This document shows positions 7,859 through 16,401 of a stretch of DNA of 42,430 bases, piece after piece (position 1 is the stretch's first letter; each line of letters opens with the position of its first letter). The stretch is from Succinatimonas hippei (lineage in GTDB: Bacteria > Pseudomonadota > Gammaproteobacteria > Enterobacterales > Succinivibrionaceae). Made by a program: the position numbers and the translations under genes. The notes beneath the pieces are model-generated. The model did not search any database, had not been told where the DNA came from, and saw only the letters and a program-made list of their open reading frames with translations. Location of the stretch: contig SFGV01000013.1 in the NCBI GenBank assembly GCA_004557545.1, positions 1-42,430 on the forward strand, written 5' to 3'.

Positions 7859-8893
7859 ATGCGTGGCAATGTTAAATTTGTCTTAGTTATGTTGCTTTTG
7901 ACGCCATTGTCAGTGGCGCTTAATGTAGCGCGCGCGGACTGCGCCGCGGCCTCAACCATAGCCTCGCTTCCGCAGACGATAGGCCGCGGTCAGTGTTTTG
8001 AGTATCAGGGGTCTGAGGCTCTAAGCGGAAGACTTACGGTTCAGGGCAGGCTTACCATAAAGGCAGGCGCCAGATTTGAGGTTTCAAAGGGCTCCACGCT
8101 TATGGTTTCAAAAGGCGGAACCGTGACCTCGCGGGGCATTGTATCCGTAAACAGCGGGGCAGCTTTAACCGTAGATTCCCTCGGAACCTTTGAGAGCTTT
8201 GGTGAGCTTCATCTGCGTGAGGACTCCCAGACGAACCTTGGGCGCAGCGCCAATCTTAAAAGCTCAGGCAAGTTCGTGCTTTATCCAAACGCCACGGTGC
8301 TTTTATCTGACAACAGCCTTTTGTTAACCCAGTCATCAACTACGGTGGATAACGCGGTCATAAGCTCCAAGGGCGGGAAGGTAGAAAACCGCGGCACGCT
8401 TAACCTTACCGCCGGGGCGCGCGTGATGATCTCAAAAAACGGTTCGCTTTCAAATAGCGGAAGGCTGAGTCTCAATGAAGGCAGTGCCATCGCGATGTCG
8501 GGCAACTCAATGCTCTCAAACCGCAGGAATATTCTGGTAAATGGCAGTTTCACCTTCGGGGATACCGCGTCTTTCCAAAACTATGGGATCTTTGACGTAA
8601 ATCCCACGGGGACGATGCAGTGGAATGACGGGGCGAGCTTTAACAACCTGCACGCGCTGACGCTCTCAGGCACCATGAGGTTTAAGGAGCACAGCGTGCT
8701 TGAAAACCATAACGGCTTTAAGATCAAGGAAGGCGGAGTGCTTGAGATAACCGATCAGGCTACAGCTATCAACCGTGGCAGTGTCTACAATTCAGGCACC
8801 CTTATGACCTCAGATCAGGGCAGGTTTGACAACAAAAAATTCTACTTTGACGCCAATGCCCAGGACACCACAGGAAGCGCTATGCCGCGGTAG
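7859..8893 (+). CDS. exported beta-helix-like repeat protein of unknown function
   Basis: From the ATG at 7859 the protein has 344 residues and begins with a signal-peptide-like segment (MRGNVKFVLVMLLLTPLSVA). The open frame extends to a TTG at 7739, but the signal peptide favours 7859. The rest consists of imperfect repeats of about 20 residues with Gly, Ser, Asn and short hydrophobic strands (RLTVQGRLTIKAGARFEVS, GTVTSRGIVSVNSGAALTV, GKVENRGTLNLTAGARVMIS), the pattern of right-handed beta-helix adhesins. It has no haemagglutinin secretion domain and no autotransporter barrel, so it may be periplasmic or need a partner. Its last 45 codons recur twice downstream as decayed copies. Function unknown. 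Confidence 0.6.
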   Translation: MRGNVKFVLVMLLLTPLSVALNVARADCAAASTIASLPQTIGRGQCFEYQGSEALSGRLTVQGRLTIKAGARFEVSKGSTLMVSKGGTVTSRGIVSVNSGAALTVDSLGTFESFGELHLREDSQTNLGRSANLKSSGKFVLYPNATVLLSDNSLLLTQSSTTVDNAVISSKGGKVENRGTLNLTAGARVMISKNGSLSNSGRLSLNEGSAIAMSGNSMLSNRRNILVNGSFTFGDTASFQNYGIFDVNPTGTMQWNDGASFNNLHALTLSGTMRFKEHSVLENHNGFKIKEGGVLEITDQATAINRGSVYNSGTLMTSDQGRFDNKKFYFDANAQDTTGSAMPR

Positions 8894-9100
8894 CAGTGTA
8901 GAGCAAGTATTGTTCAGCAAGAAATTACAATAAGCAATCGGCCCTGGTTCAGTCATTGACGTTTTCTTTGACCATGCGGACGAATAGAGCAAAGTGAAGC
9001 TAGCTTGGAAAGCAGGTAGAAGTGAGTCACGTTTCAGCCATCAGTCGAACATCATTCATCTACCGCCAAAACAGATTGAAAAAGCTTGAATTTGGGATAC

Positions 9101-9136
9101 TATCAATACTATTGATACTATCAAAATTTTTGATAG
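9101..9136. promoter_or_regulatory. tandem TATCAA inverted repeats before the AlbA-type regulator
   Basis: Two neighbouring dyads share the half-site TATCAA: TATCAAT-ACT-ATTGATA at 9101-9117 and CTATCAAA-ATT-TTTGATAG at 9118-9136, followed by another GATAG at 9144-9148. They lie just upstream of the ATG at 9161. The same arrangement is kept in front of the truncated copy at 10988. They look like operators, perhaps for autoregulation; binding is inferred. Confidence 0.55.
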
Positions 9137-9160
9137 AATCTCTGATAGAAAGAAAAACCT

Positions 9161-10492
9161 ATGACCACTTCTATAATTCCTTCCTCAGAATCAACCACTG
9201 TTGAATTTAAGCAGGCATGGACTGAGACAACACGGTCTACGTTATGCTCGTTTGCTAACACGGCTGGCGGCGTTATTTATTTTGGCGTTACCGATGCCGG
9301 TAAAGCTATCGGAGTGGAAAAACCGGATGAAATTTCCCGCAAGATTGTTTCCATCATGCGGTTTGCAATGAAACCGGCGTGTGACAATCTGTGCCGGGTT
9401 AAGACTTTGAATGTTGACGGGAAGCTTATCGTTGAAGTTTCGATCCTTGAGGGCGCGGACTGCCCCTACTTTGTAACAGTAGAGGACGAGAAAGGCAGAA
9501 AGATCAGCAAATGCTTCATAAGGCAGGGTTCCAGTAACTACGAGGTAACAGAAGACGTACTTCGAGACCTTTATCGGAAGGGAAATCCGGTTCCCTATGA
9601 AAAGCTTCCGTCACGTCATCAGGATCTGACATTTGAAACTCTTGGTCACTATTTCAAAACCGCCGGCATCGAATTCTCTGGGGCAAAATTCACGATCCTT
9701 GGCATCCAAAATGAAACAGGCTTCTTCACTAACCTTGGTTTCTGGGTATCTGATCAATCTACCGTTGAAACTCGCTTAGGATTCTTTTCCGGAACAGATA
9801 AAAGCTCCCCGGTTAACGGACTTCAGACCTTTACCGGGTGCATCATAGAGCAGTACGACAAAATCCGGCGCTCGCTGTACAATCGGTTTGGTTATTCATT
9901 TGATATCCCAGCTTTCACGCTTAACCGCGACGGTACGCGCAATGAAGTTAAAGATTACCCTGAGGTGGCCGTCCGCGAAGCTCTGGTCAACATGTTTGCC
10001 TACCGGGATTACAGTCTTCAAAATACTCAGGCATTTGTCAGCTGTTTCTCGGATCACCTTGAGATGCTGAGTTTCGGAGGTCTTCCGGCCGGCGTAGAAA
10101 AGGATCAGCTCAAGGAAGGTGTATCAATTCCACGCAACAGAAATCTTGCTGATATGCTGATGCGGCTCTCCGCCATGGAAAAGTTTGGACTTGGCATCCC
10201 TCTCATGTATGCTTCGTATAAGCCATACGGACTGGAGCCACAGATCATCGAAGAACGGAAAATGCTGAAGATCATTCTTCCGAAGGTCACAATCAACTAC
10301 ACAGGACTTTCAGAACGCCAGCAGGCAATTGTTGACTTCCTCCGGGTCAACGGATTGTCATCCAGAGCCGCAATTCAAGAATCTATCGGCTGTTCCTATG
10401 GCACGACAATGAATGAGTTGAAGCCATTGCTCTCGCGCGCGATTGTTGATAAGGTAGGCGGCGGCCGAGAAACAAAATACAAACTTAAATAA
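9161..10492 (+). CDS. ATP-binding transcriptional regulator-like protein (AlbA_2 / Schlafen-type N-terminus)
   Basis: The 443-residue protein has the three-part design of the COG2865 group: an N-terminal AlbA_2 domain (ESTTVEFKQAW near 9-19, ANTAGGVIYFGVTDAGKAIG near 33-52, KCFIRQGSSNYEVT), a central GHKL-type ATPase with the N-box VREALVNMFAYRDY near 270 and glycine loop EKFGLGIPL, and a C-terminal winged helix (LSERQQAIVDFLRVNGLSSRAAIQESIG). Such proteins are thought to be DNA-binding regulators; targets are unknown. The start at 9161 has only a weak AG-rich ribosome site, but an independent decayed copy starts at the same place. TATCAA palindromes directly upstream suggest autoregulation. 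The window holds a second relative at the right edge. Confidence 0.82.
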   Translation: MTTSIIPSSESTTVEFKQAWTETTRSTLCSFANTAGGVIYFGVTDAGKAIGVEKPDEISRKIVSIMRFAMKPACDNLCRVKTLNVDGKLIVEVSILEGADCPYFVTVEDEKGRKISKCFIRQGSSNYEVTEDVLRDLYRKGNPVPYEKLPSRHQDLTFETLGHYFKTAGIEFSGAKFTILGIQNETGFFTNLGFWVSDQSTVETRLGFFSGTDKSSPVNGLQTFTGCIIEQYDKIRRSLYNRFGYSFDIPAFTLNRDGTRNEVKDYPEVAVREALVNMFAYRDYSLQNTQAFVSCFSDHLEMLSFGGLPAGVEKDQLKEGVSIPRNRNLADMLMRLSAMEKFGLGIPLMYASYKPYGLEPQIIEERKMLKIILPKVTINYTGLSERQQAIVDFLRVNGLSSRAAIQESIGCSYGTTMNELKPLLSRAIVDKVGGGRETKYKLK

Positions 10493-10579
10493 AGGCTCTG
10501 CCAAAGTAGATTACTCGTTCCGACGTCGGACGTGAATACTAATGATGCCGCTCGGGTGTCTGGAGCTATAGCTTTCCCT

Positions 10580-10730
10580 TCACGATAACACCACTGCACT
10601 CAACCGTGGCAGTGTCTCCAATTCAGGCATCCTGATGACCTCAGATCAGGTCAGGTTTGACAAAAAATTCTACTTGACGCCAACGCTCATGAAACCTCAG
10701 GAAGCGCTTCGCCATAGCAAAGCCCGGTAG
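10580..10730 (+). pseudogene. decayed copy 2 of the 3' end of the beta-helix protein gene
   Basis: This stretch aligns with the last 130 or so bases of the gene ending at 8893. In one frame it still reads TALNRGSVSNSGILMTSDQ against TAINRGSVYNSGTLMTSDQ in the intact gene, then shifts frame within the AAAAAATTC run and ends with a related CCCGGTAG. The 5' part of the gene is missing. It precedes a truncated copy of the AlbA-type gene, just as the intact tail precedes the intact gene. Confidence 0.75.
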
Positions 10731-10931
10731 GAGGTATCTAACGGTGAGAGATCCCTGAAAGCAAACGGACTTATGGCACGCTTTGACGCTTTTGCCAGAT
10801 TGAAGGAAGAAGAGGTGAAAGGTGGACCTAAGTCGGAAAGTTACGTGGCAAGTCTCACACTCAGCCTTCGTTCGAACCTCACCAAATGTTGCCAAACAGG
10901 CTGAAAAGCTTTCAAAACTTGATACTATCAA

Positions 10932-10954
10932 TACTATCAAATTTTTTGATAGTA
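10932..10954. promoter_or_regulatory. duplicate TATCAA operator-like palindrome
   Basis: TACTATCAAA and TTTGATAGTA form a perfect 10-bp inverted repeat with three T between them, followed by more TTGATAGTATC. It corresponds to the site at 9101-9136 and lies 33 bases before the truncated AlbA-type copy. The palindrome is even more regular here than before the intact gene. Confidence 0.55.
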
Positions 10955-10987
10955 TTTTGATAGTATCTCTGATAAAAATATAAGATT

Positions 10988-11125
10988 ATGAATATCCAAA
11001 CTATTTCTTCGTCAGAATCAGCCACTGTCGAATTCAAGCAGGCATGGACTGAAAACATCAGGTTCACTCTCTGCTCGGCAAACACGTCCAGCGACGTCCT
11101 GGATGCAAAATACAGACTTAAATAA
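10988..11125 (+). pseudogene. internally deleted copy of the AlbA-type regulator gene (45 codons)
   Basis: An ATG frame reads the first 30 or so residues of the gene at 9161 (ESATVEFKQAWTE against ESTTVEFKQAWTE, then FTLCS against STLCS), then jumps to its last residues (DAKYRLK against ETKYKLK) and stops. Almost the entire 443-codon gene has been removed while the frame stayed open. A 45-residue peptide could be made, but it would lack the ATPase and the winged helix. Confidence 0.8.
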
Positions 11126-11256
11126 AGACGTCGGCCTGAGAAGAACTTTCGCCTACCTCCGGCAGCCTTAGCGACCTGAACAAAGATAACAAATTCGCAA
11201 TGAGGTTGGCGACTTCGACAATAGATTGAAGATCATTCAGGTCTGGTTTCTTTTTT

Positions 11257-11348
11257 GGCTGAACAGTTTGTCAAATAACAGCCAAATGGTTAGTCAAAAA
11301 TTAGCCAAATGGTTAGTCAGTATATAGCCAGTTGATTTGTCAGATAAG
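11257..11348. repeat. four-copy 23-bp tandem repeat
   Basis: Units begin at 11257, 11280, 11303 and 11326. The two middle ones share the first 17 bases, AGCCAAATGGTTAGTCA; the outer ones match at about 14-15 of 23 positions. The period is not a multiple of three, so it does not code for a regular peptide repeat. It lies in decayed DNA between the second and third tail copies. Role unknown. Confidence 0.7.
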
Positions 11349-11439
11349 AAAGAATAGAGGAAACGCATCGTTGATGATGCGCAGTTCAGCAAATTAATGG
11401 CAACCGGACCGGTACCGATCGGATGTCTTGGTCTATAGC

Positions 11440-11595
11440 TTCCCTATCACGGATAGCGCCACGGCGCTTGACCGTGGCGGTGTCAACAATTAAGGCACAC
11501 TTATGACATCAGAGCGGTGCAGGTTTTCCACAGGAAATTCCGCCTTGACGTCAAGGCCAATGGCGCTTTTGGAAATACTATGCCGGGCTCTTGGA
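11440..11595 (+). pseudogene. decayed copy 3 of the 3' end of the beta-helix protein gene
   Basis: Reading on the plus strand gives ATALDRGGVNN, a stop, then GTLMTSERCRF, clearly related to ATAINRGSVYNSGTLMTSDQGRF of the intact gene. It ends with GGAAATACTATGCCG against GGAAGCGCTATGCCG at the end of the intact gene. More decayed than copy 2. Its right end overlaps the stop and last codons of the oppositely oriented tpsA gene. Confidence 0.7.
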
Positions 11596-13740
11596 TTTTT
11601 TTTCTGAGTTATCAGACTTTGAGGCGAGCATCTGCGGCAGCAGATTATCCAAAGCGCGTCTGGTGCTTTCACGGGCGGACGCCAGCAGATCAGATGGCAG
11701 AGAGGGTACCCTCAGGCGCATCGTATAGGCTTTCTCAACGCGCTTTGGATAGAGTGAGTATTTGACGCTGGGCAGTAAAAGCTCTGACCATCCATCAATC
11801 TCCCGCTCTGAAAGCTTAGCCTTAGTAAGGTCAATTACTATCTCAGAACCCGCCCCATCAGGATCAGCGCCCGTTTCACTGTCAGATACGGGTGCTTTAT
11901 TCTCATCAGAAGAATCATGATCTTTTGGTTGATCAGAGCCTGAGTTATCAGGCAGATCTGTTCTGTTCTCATTACCCTTTGCATCAGGATCTTCAGGAAG
12001 GGAAGGCGTATCTGACGCGCCGGCCCCTGAAGGATCAGTGGATTCAGAAGGTGTGGATGGCTCAGTCGGCTCTGATGGTGTCTCTTCCACAGCGCTTGCG
12101 GGTATAAACACCTGCCCAAGTCCGGTTTTTGAGTAGGTGACGCTCCAATCTTTTGATGTATTCATAAAAACAAGCGAGCGTCCAGCTACGCGCTTTGACT
12201 TAAGGTCAAAGGCGTAAACCCCGTTACCGCTTTTTGAAGAGTTCAGCGAGATTGAAAACCACGCTGAAGGATCAAGTGACTTAGCGCTTATCATTGAGGC
12301 GTAGTCAGGCACCCCTGGGTCATTCTCAAGACTTAAGTTCTTTACGGTATAGATATCGCTGAAGCTCCGGTCATCAAATACCCCGTCATTGTCAAAAAAG
12401 TTAGTCTTGTCATCAGCTGACAGAGAAGAGTAAGCCTCGCTCATAGAGGAGCTCAAACCTGATTTGCCATTGTTTGTGCCTACAGCCGACAAAGCCTCGC
12501 CATTTGAGAGCGAGCCAAATGAGAGCCCGCGCGCGGTTATGGTTCCGTCAAGCCTACCCACGATGACTCCTGCCTCAATACTCTCATTTGAGATGAGATC
12601 CCTGAATGATGAGTCCAATACCGCGGAGCTGTTATCCATAAGAACCGTGCCTGACATGATCCCGGCGATGCCGCCTAAGCTTGAACTCTCGGAGTCGGGG
12701 TTTACCGATACTGAGGAGTTTCTTATCTCAACTGACTCCAGGGTTCCGCCCCGCATCTCGCCTGTAAGCACTCCGGAGGCCGAACCAAAACCACCCGTCG
12801 ATTTGACCGCGCCTTCAAGCCTGAGATTTTTAAAGCGGGCGTTGGAGGTTATCGTGAAAAGCCCTGAGCGCTCTCCTATGTCAGTTGAGCTGTGCTCAAG
12901 CGTGAAATCAACCGCGCTGAACGTACCGTCAATGGCACCGGTGAATTCCTTTGATGAGGCAAGCGGCGATGTGATAGTTCCAAGGCTTATATCGTTGGTA
13001 ATAAAGTAATCTCCATCAGCATTTATTGACAAGAGCTCCTCTTTGGTGGATACCGGAGTCTGACCCGCGTGCGCAACATAGTCAGATGAGCTAAAGCCAT
13101 AATCATCTTTAAGGTTGAGATCAGACGGTCCACCGATGTCGATACGGTGGACCGAGCTTGAGAGTTTAATAAGTTCCTCATTTCTGTTGTTTAGAACTGC
13201 ATCATCCAAATCAGCGATCTTGGAAATATCGCGGATCACGATCTGTCCGCCATCGACCTGAAGCGAGCCGGTCTTGATGGTTCCAAGCAGATTGACGCGA
13301 CCTATACCATCACTATCCTCAACATTCAGTACTCCCGCGCTTTCAAAATCCTCAATCGCGCTGTCACTGACAGCCGCGGTTACAAGGCCAAGCTTTTCGG
13401 CTCTGATCAGCGAGTTCACGCCGGTGGTGATCCCGGCGGGGTTTACGATGTAAAGGTTTCCAGAACCGAAGATCTTCCCGTCAATTCTGCTTCTCTCTCC
13501 TCCGGTTACCAGGTTCAGGTAGTTGTTTTCGTCAAAGAACATTCGTCCGTCTTCAGATAGGTTGAAAGTATTCCACTTGACGACATTGTTTTGCTTTGTC
13601 GAGGTTAAGGTAATCGAATTCCTGTCCGCTAAAACATTAACCTCATCAGGAACCGACTGCATAGAAGGCAGTTCTGATGCCTGAGCTGAGCAGGTGATGG
13701 CTGAAATGATCGCAGTATAGAGTAGGGTTTTAGTGTGCAT
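11578..13740 (-). CDS. two-partner secretion exoprotein (TpsA, haemagglutinin-type)
   Basis: The 720-residue protein has a signal peptide (MHTKTLLYTAIISAITCSAQA) and then the secretion domain of the filamentous haemagglutinin family: NNVVKWNTFNLSEDGRMFF near 50-68, LVTGGERSRIDGKIFGSGN, and NLYIVNPAGITTGVNSLIRA near 96-115. A beta-helix-like region follows, with Gly-rich segments such as GSASGVLTGEMRGGTLESVE. Residues about 550-640 are an acidic Pro/Ser/Glu linker, and a basic tail of about 80 residues ends the protein. It should be secreted by the TpsB encoded 13 bases upstream. At 720 residues it is short for an FhaB-type adhesin; cargo function is unknown. The last codons lie in a region shared with a decayed repeat of the opposite strand. 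Confidence 0.88.
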   Translation of the reverse strand: MHTKTLLYTAIISAITCSAQASELPSMQSVPDEVNVLADRNSITLTSTKQNNVVKWNTFNLSEDGRMFFDENNYLNLVTGGERSRIDGKIFGSGNLYIVNPAGITTGVNSLIRAEKLGLVTAAVSDSAIEDFESAGVLNVEDSDGIGRVNLLGTIKTGSLQVDGGQIVIRDISKIADLDDAVLNNRNEELIKLSSSVHRIDIGGPSDLNLKDDYGFSSSDYVAHAGQTPVSTKEELLSINADGDYFITNDISLGTITSPLASSKEFTGAIDGTFSAVDFTLEHSSTDIGERSGLFTITSNARFKNLRLEGAVKSTGGFGSASGVLTGEMRGGTLESVEIRNSSVSVNPDSESSSLGGIAGIMSGTVLMDNSSAVLDSSFRDLISNESIEAGVIVGRLDGTITARGLSFGSLSNGEALSAVGTNNGKSGLSSSMSEAYSSLSADDKTNFFDNDGVFDDRSFSDIYTVKNLSLENDPGVPDYASMISAKSLDPSAWFSISLNSSKSGNGVYAFDLKSKRVAGRSLVFMNTSKDWSVTYSKTGLGQVFIPASAVEETPSEPTEPSTPSESTDPSGAGASDTPSLPEDPDAKGNENRTDLPDNSGSDQPKDHDSSDENKAPVSDSETGADPDGAGSEIVIDLTKAKLSEREIDGWSELLLPSVKYSLYPKRVEKAYTMRLRVPSLPSDLLASARESTRRALDNLLPQMLASKSDNSEKKSKSPA

Positions 13741-13753
13741 GGGTTAGTCCTTG

Positions 13754-15229
13754 TCATGCGCGGGTGTAGCCAAATGAAACGAGCAGAGAGGCTTTGTCAT
13801 CACTATCTCCAGATGAGTTGCCGCCTGTAAGATCGGTATTTATGAAAAAGCCATCAAGCCTAAATCCAAACTTCAGACCTGCCGCTATGAGGCTTGAGCT
13901 ATCGCTCTGATGGGAACTTACTCTGGCAGCGTCAATATGCGGGCTTATGGTGATCTCAGATGATGGCGAATATGGCAGGCTTAACGAGCCGAACACGCCG
14001 CTGTCACCTGAGCTTGACTGTCTGAATGCCGAGACCCGTTCCGGGCCTCCAGCCTTAAACCTGAGCGCGCCTTCAAGACTTTCAGGTGAGTACTGGGTCG
14101 CAAGATCAAATCTTAATGAAAGACTGTCGCTGAATTTGTAGTTTGCGGCGCCAAAGAAGTTGTAGACCGAGAATGATCCGTAATCTCTCAAACCATAGTC
14201 ATCCCGGTTTCTGACAGAGCCGAAGCGTCCTTCGGCGGTTCCAGAGAGAGTAAGGTTTCTGTTACGGTATGAACTGACAAACGCGAGAGCTCCTGAGTTC
14301 TCGGTCTTTTTAAATTTAAGGTCAAAGGTCTCAAGCTTGTCCGTAAGGTCGCGTCTGCGGCCTTCAGCTTTTATATTCAGTCTGGTTGAGGCGCTACGGT
14401 AGATTGGCTCTGAGGCAAAGATCGAGTATGAAACCGCGTAGCCCTTGGCGCCTAAGGCCTTGTACTCGTCGGCAAGCTCATAGGAGGTGCCATAGACTGA
14501 CGCTCCAAGCACGGTAGGGTGGGAATTAACCGGAATTGAGTATGAGATCCCTGCGTCCGTCTGACTCTCGTCAGATCGTGCGGCGAGAAACGAAAGGGTA
14601 TCGGCGTTACGCGTAAGGTTGCGTACCGCGCCGCTTACGCCGCCGCGCCAGATCCCGGAGGCTTTGGTGCCGTGATTGTCGATAAAGACAGTAAAAGGCA
14701 GCTTGCGTTTGGGTCTTGCGATAACGTTCAGCGTATGCTCAGAGCCATCGCGCCCGCGGGTAAGCCAGGCCTCGGGGGTGAAGATCTCAAGATCTCTGAG
14801 CTTTAAAAGTCTCGACTCAAGCGCGTCACGATTTATCGCCTTGCCTTTCTCCTCCCGAAGAGGACCCAACAGGCGCTTTGAGGCGCTCTTGCGCAAGCCC
14901 GCGTGATTCTCAAGCGCTACTCGCGAGATCTTAGGGGAGAGCACGGTGATCCTGATTACCCCGTTATCCGATGTCTGCTCAGGGATATAAGCCCTGGAGG
15001 AGGGGTAGCCGTTTTTCTGGTAGTACTCTGAGATCTCATCCAAAAGATGTTGCAGCAGCCTCGCGCTTACCTCCTTCCCAAGATAAGGCTTTACCGCCTG
15101 CTCGATATCTTTTTTAGCGATCGCGGCCTCTGATGTGATGGAAACTCCGCCAAGCGCTACCGCGTCGGCGGAACCTGGCAGAGCGCAGGCAAGCGCCAGC
15201 GCAGTATATAAGGGTATCCTTCGTTGCAT
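13754..15229 (-). CDS. two-partner secretion outer-membrane transporter (TpsB, ShlB/FhaC type)
   Basis: TpsB proteins form an outer-membrane pore that recognises and exports the TpsA partner. The 491-residue protein has a signal peptide (MQRRIPLYTALALACALPGSADA), POTRA-like domains (LLDEISEYYQKNGYPSSRAY near 65-84, NGVIRITVLSPKISRVAL near 93-110, and LNVIARPKRKLPFTVFIDNHG near 168-188), then a 16-strand-type barrel ending in VSFGYTRA. The ribosome site GAGGT precedes the ATG at 15229. It is the first gene of a two-gene operon with tpsA, 13 bases apart. The barrel is slightly shorter than in many relatives, but no break is visible. Confidence 0.88.
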   Translation of the reverse strand: MQRRIPLYTALALACALPGSADAVALGGVSITSEAAIAKKDIEQAVKPYLGKEVSARLLQHLLDEISEYYQKNGYPSSRAYIPEQTSDNGVIRITVLSPKISRVALENHAGLRKSASKRLLGPLREEKGKAINRDALESRLLKLRDLEIFTPEAWLTRGRDGSEHTLNVIARPKRKLPFTVFIDNHGTKASGIWRGGVSGAVRNLTRNADTLSFLAARSDESQTDAGISYSIPVNSHPTVLGASVYGTSYELADEYKALGAKGYAVSYSIFASEPIYRSASTRLNIKAEGRRRDLTDKLETFDLKFKKTENSGALAFVSSYRNRNLTLSGTAEGRFGSVRNRDDYGLRDYGSFSVYNFFGAANYKFSDSLSLRFDLATQYSPESLEGALRFKAGGPERVSAFRQSSSGDSGVFGSLSLPYSPSSEITISPHIDAARVSSHQSDSSSLIAAGLKFGFRLDGFFINTDLTGGNSSGDSDDKASLLVSFGYTRA

Positions 15230-15519
15230 TTTTACCTCGATTTGAATGGTCGGGGCATTGTGCCAGTGTTCAGAAAAGCGTGAGGCAGTGAAATGGCGCC
15301 GTGGCGCGGAAGGCTTTCTTATGCCGTTTTAGGGGATAGAAAGGAGAGCCTGAACAGGAGAGAAACAGAATGAGCTGAGGACGCGCCTGCTTGAGGAAAT
15401 CAGTCTTCAGAGAAAAGAGAAGCGTCAGGTTTTAGGTTTTCAGAAGGCACTTGTGACATGTCGTTACAGAATGCCTGTTTCACAAATGCTCAACGTATAC
15501 AACTATACCAACTATATAA

Positions 15520-15900
15520 CTATGAATTAAGTTCTCTTAAAGCCTTGATGGTGTCGCGGATGAAGATGATGAGACAGATCAGAAGCAGGGTATAGCGAAA
15601 GAGGTTGTATACGGTAACCGCGTGAACGATCCTGGGATCATTTATGCCCTCAAGCAAAAACACCCGTTCAGCGTAGAAAGCCCAGCATGCTAAAGCCAAG
15701 GACCAGACACAGGTTACCTGAAAATATCTTTTGGCCTTCGCTTTGACAAAGCCGTTAACCCCCAGAACACCAGACGCGAGTAGCAGCGCAACAAGTCTTG
15801 AGGTGTCAGCAGGCAGGGCGGCATATCCGTGCATTGCCATGATCCAGAGCGCTATCAGTGAGAAAGCCGCGATCAGCAGTGGGGTAAAGGGTGATTTCAT
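15520..15900 (-). CDS. small integral membrane protein, function unknown
   Basis: I do not recognise the family. The 126-residue protein has four hydrophobic segments (about 6-27, 34-52, 62-80 and 96-116) with basic residues KAKAKR after the second, so the inside-positive rule would place that loop in the cytoplasm. AGGAAC lies about 7 bases before the ATG at 15900. It ends 290 bases before the tpsB start on the same strand; the gap contains no clear gene. The divergent tRNA-Thr lies upstream. Confidence 0.6.
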   Translation of the reverse strand: MKSPFTPLLIAAFSLIALWIMAMHGYAALPADTSRLVALLLASGVLGVNGFVKAKAKRYFQVTCVWSLALACWAFYAERVFLLEGINDPRIVHAVTVYNLFRYTLLLICLIIFIRDTIKALRELNS

Positions 15901-16072
15901 ATTGCGTGTTCCTGAGCCTGAACGTCAGATCCGCGATTTGTCGCTTCGCTAATCTTTGCGCTAAGTCTATACGAAAGGTCAGGCCTGAGGTAAGTTTTTT
16001 ATCCGGTCCACGCGTTGGCTCGTCTCTCGCGCCGATGTGGGTTCCACATGTGTCATAAGCCCGCATTTCTGT

Positions 16073-16078
16073 TAAAAT
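16073..16078 (+). promoter_or_regulatory. -10 element of tRNA-Thr
   Basis: TAAAAT is followed by a GC-rich discriminator, GGCGCCCG, typical of stringently controlled stable RNA promoters. GCGCCC at 16081-16086 and GGGCGC at 16089-16094 could pair. No clear -35 was found. Confidence 0.4.
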
Positions 16079-16092
16079 GGCGCCCGTTGGGC

Positions 16093-16168
16093 GCTGGCAT
16101 AGCTCAGTAGGTAGAGCACCTGATTCGTAACCAGGGGGTCGCAGGTTCGATTCCTGTTGCCAGCACCA
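16093..16168 (+). tRNA. tRNA-Thr (anticodon CGT)
   Basis: A full cloverleaf with encoded CCA: acceptor arms GCTGGCA and TGCCAGC pair perfectly, the D arm contains TAGCTCAGTAGGTAGAGC, the anticodon loop TTCGTAA gives CGT (reads ACG), and the T arm has GGTTCGATTCC. It is 76 bases long. Confidence 0.95.
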
Positions 16169-16401
16169 CGGTTCCTTCCCTAAATGACCACTCATTCATC
16201 TTCACGATCATTCCGCTCTTTCAACTCTGACAAGAAGCAGTTTCACTAGCAAAACATCAGCCAACCTGAGCGCTAATCATTGCTTTTATACAAAACTGCA
16301 ACACCATGGCATACATCATGAGTAGTATCAGAGCTCTTTGTAACCTAAAATGAGCCCAGAACCATCTGATCTTCTGTTAAAATTCTAATCGAGGTGAGAG
16401 C

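Noticed and set aside
11257..11348. CRISPR-like array
   Set aside because: The 23-bp units follow each other directly without spacers and diverge at the ends; no cas gene is in the window.
11460..11595. Attachment site of an integrated phage
   Set aside because: The repeated sequence is a coding tail present three times, with no integrase or tRNA end involved.
12464..13009. 181-residue open frame on the plus strand inside tpsA
   Set aside because: It is the mirror of a Ser/Glu-rich coding region; no ribosome site and no domain.
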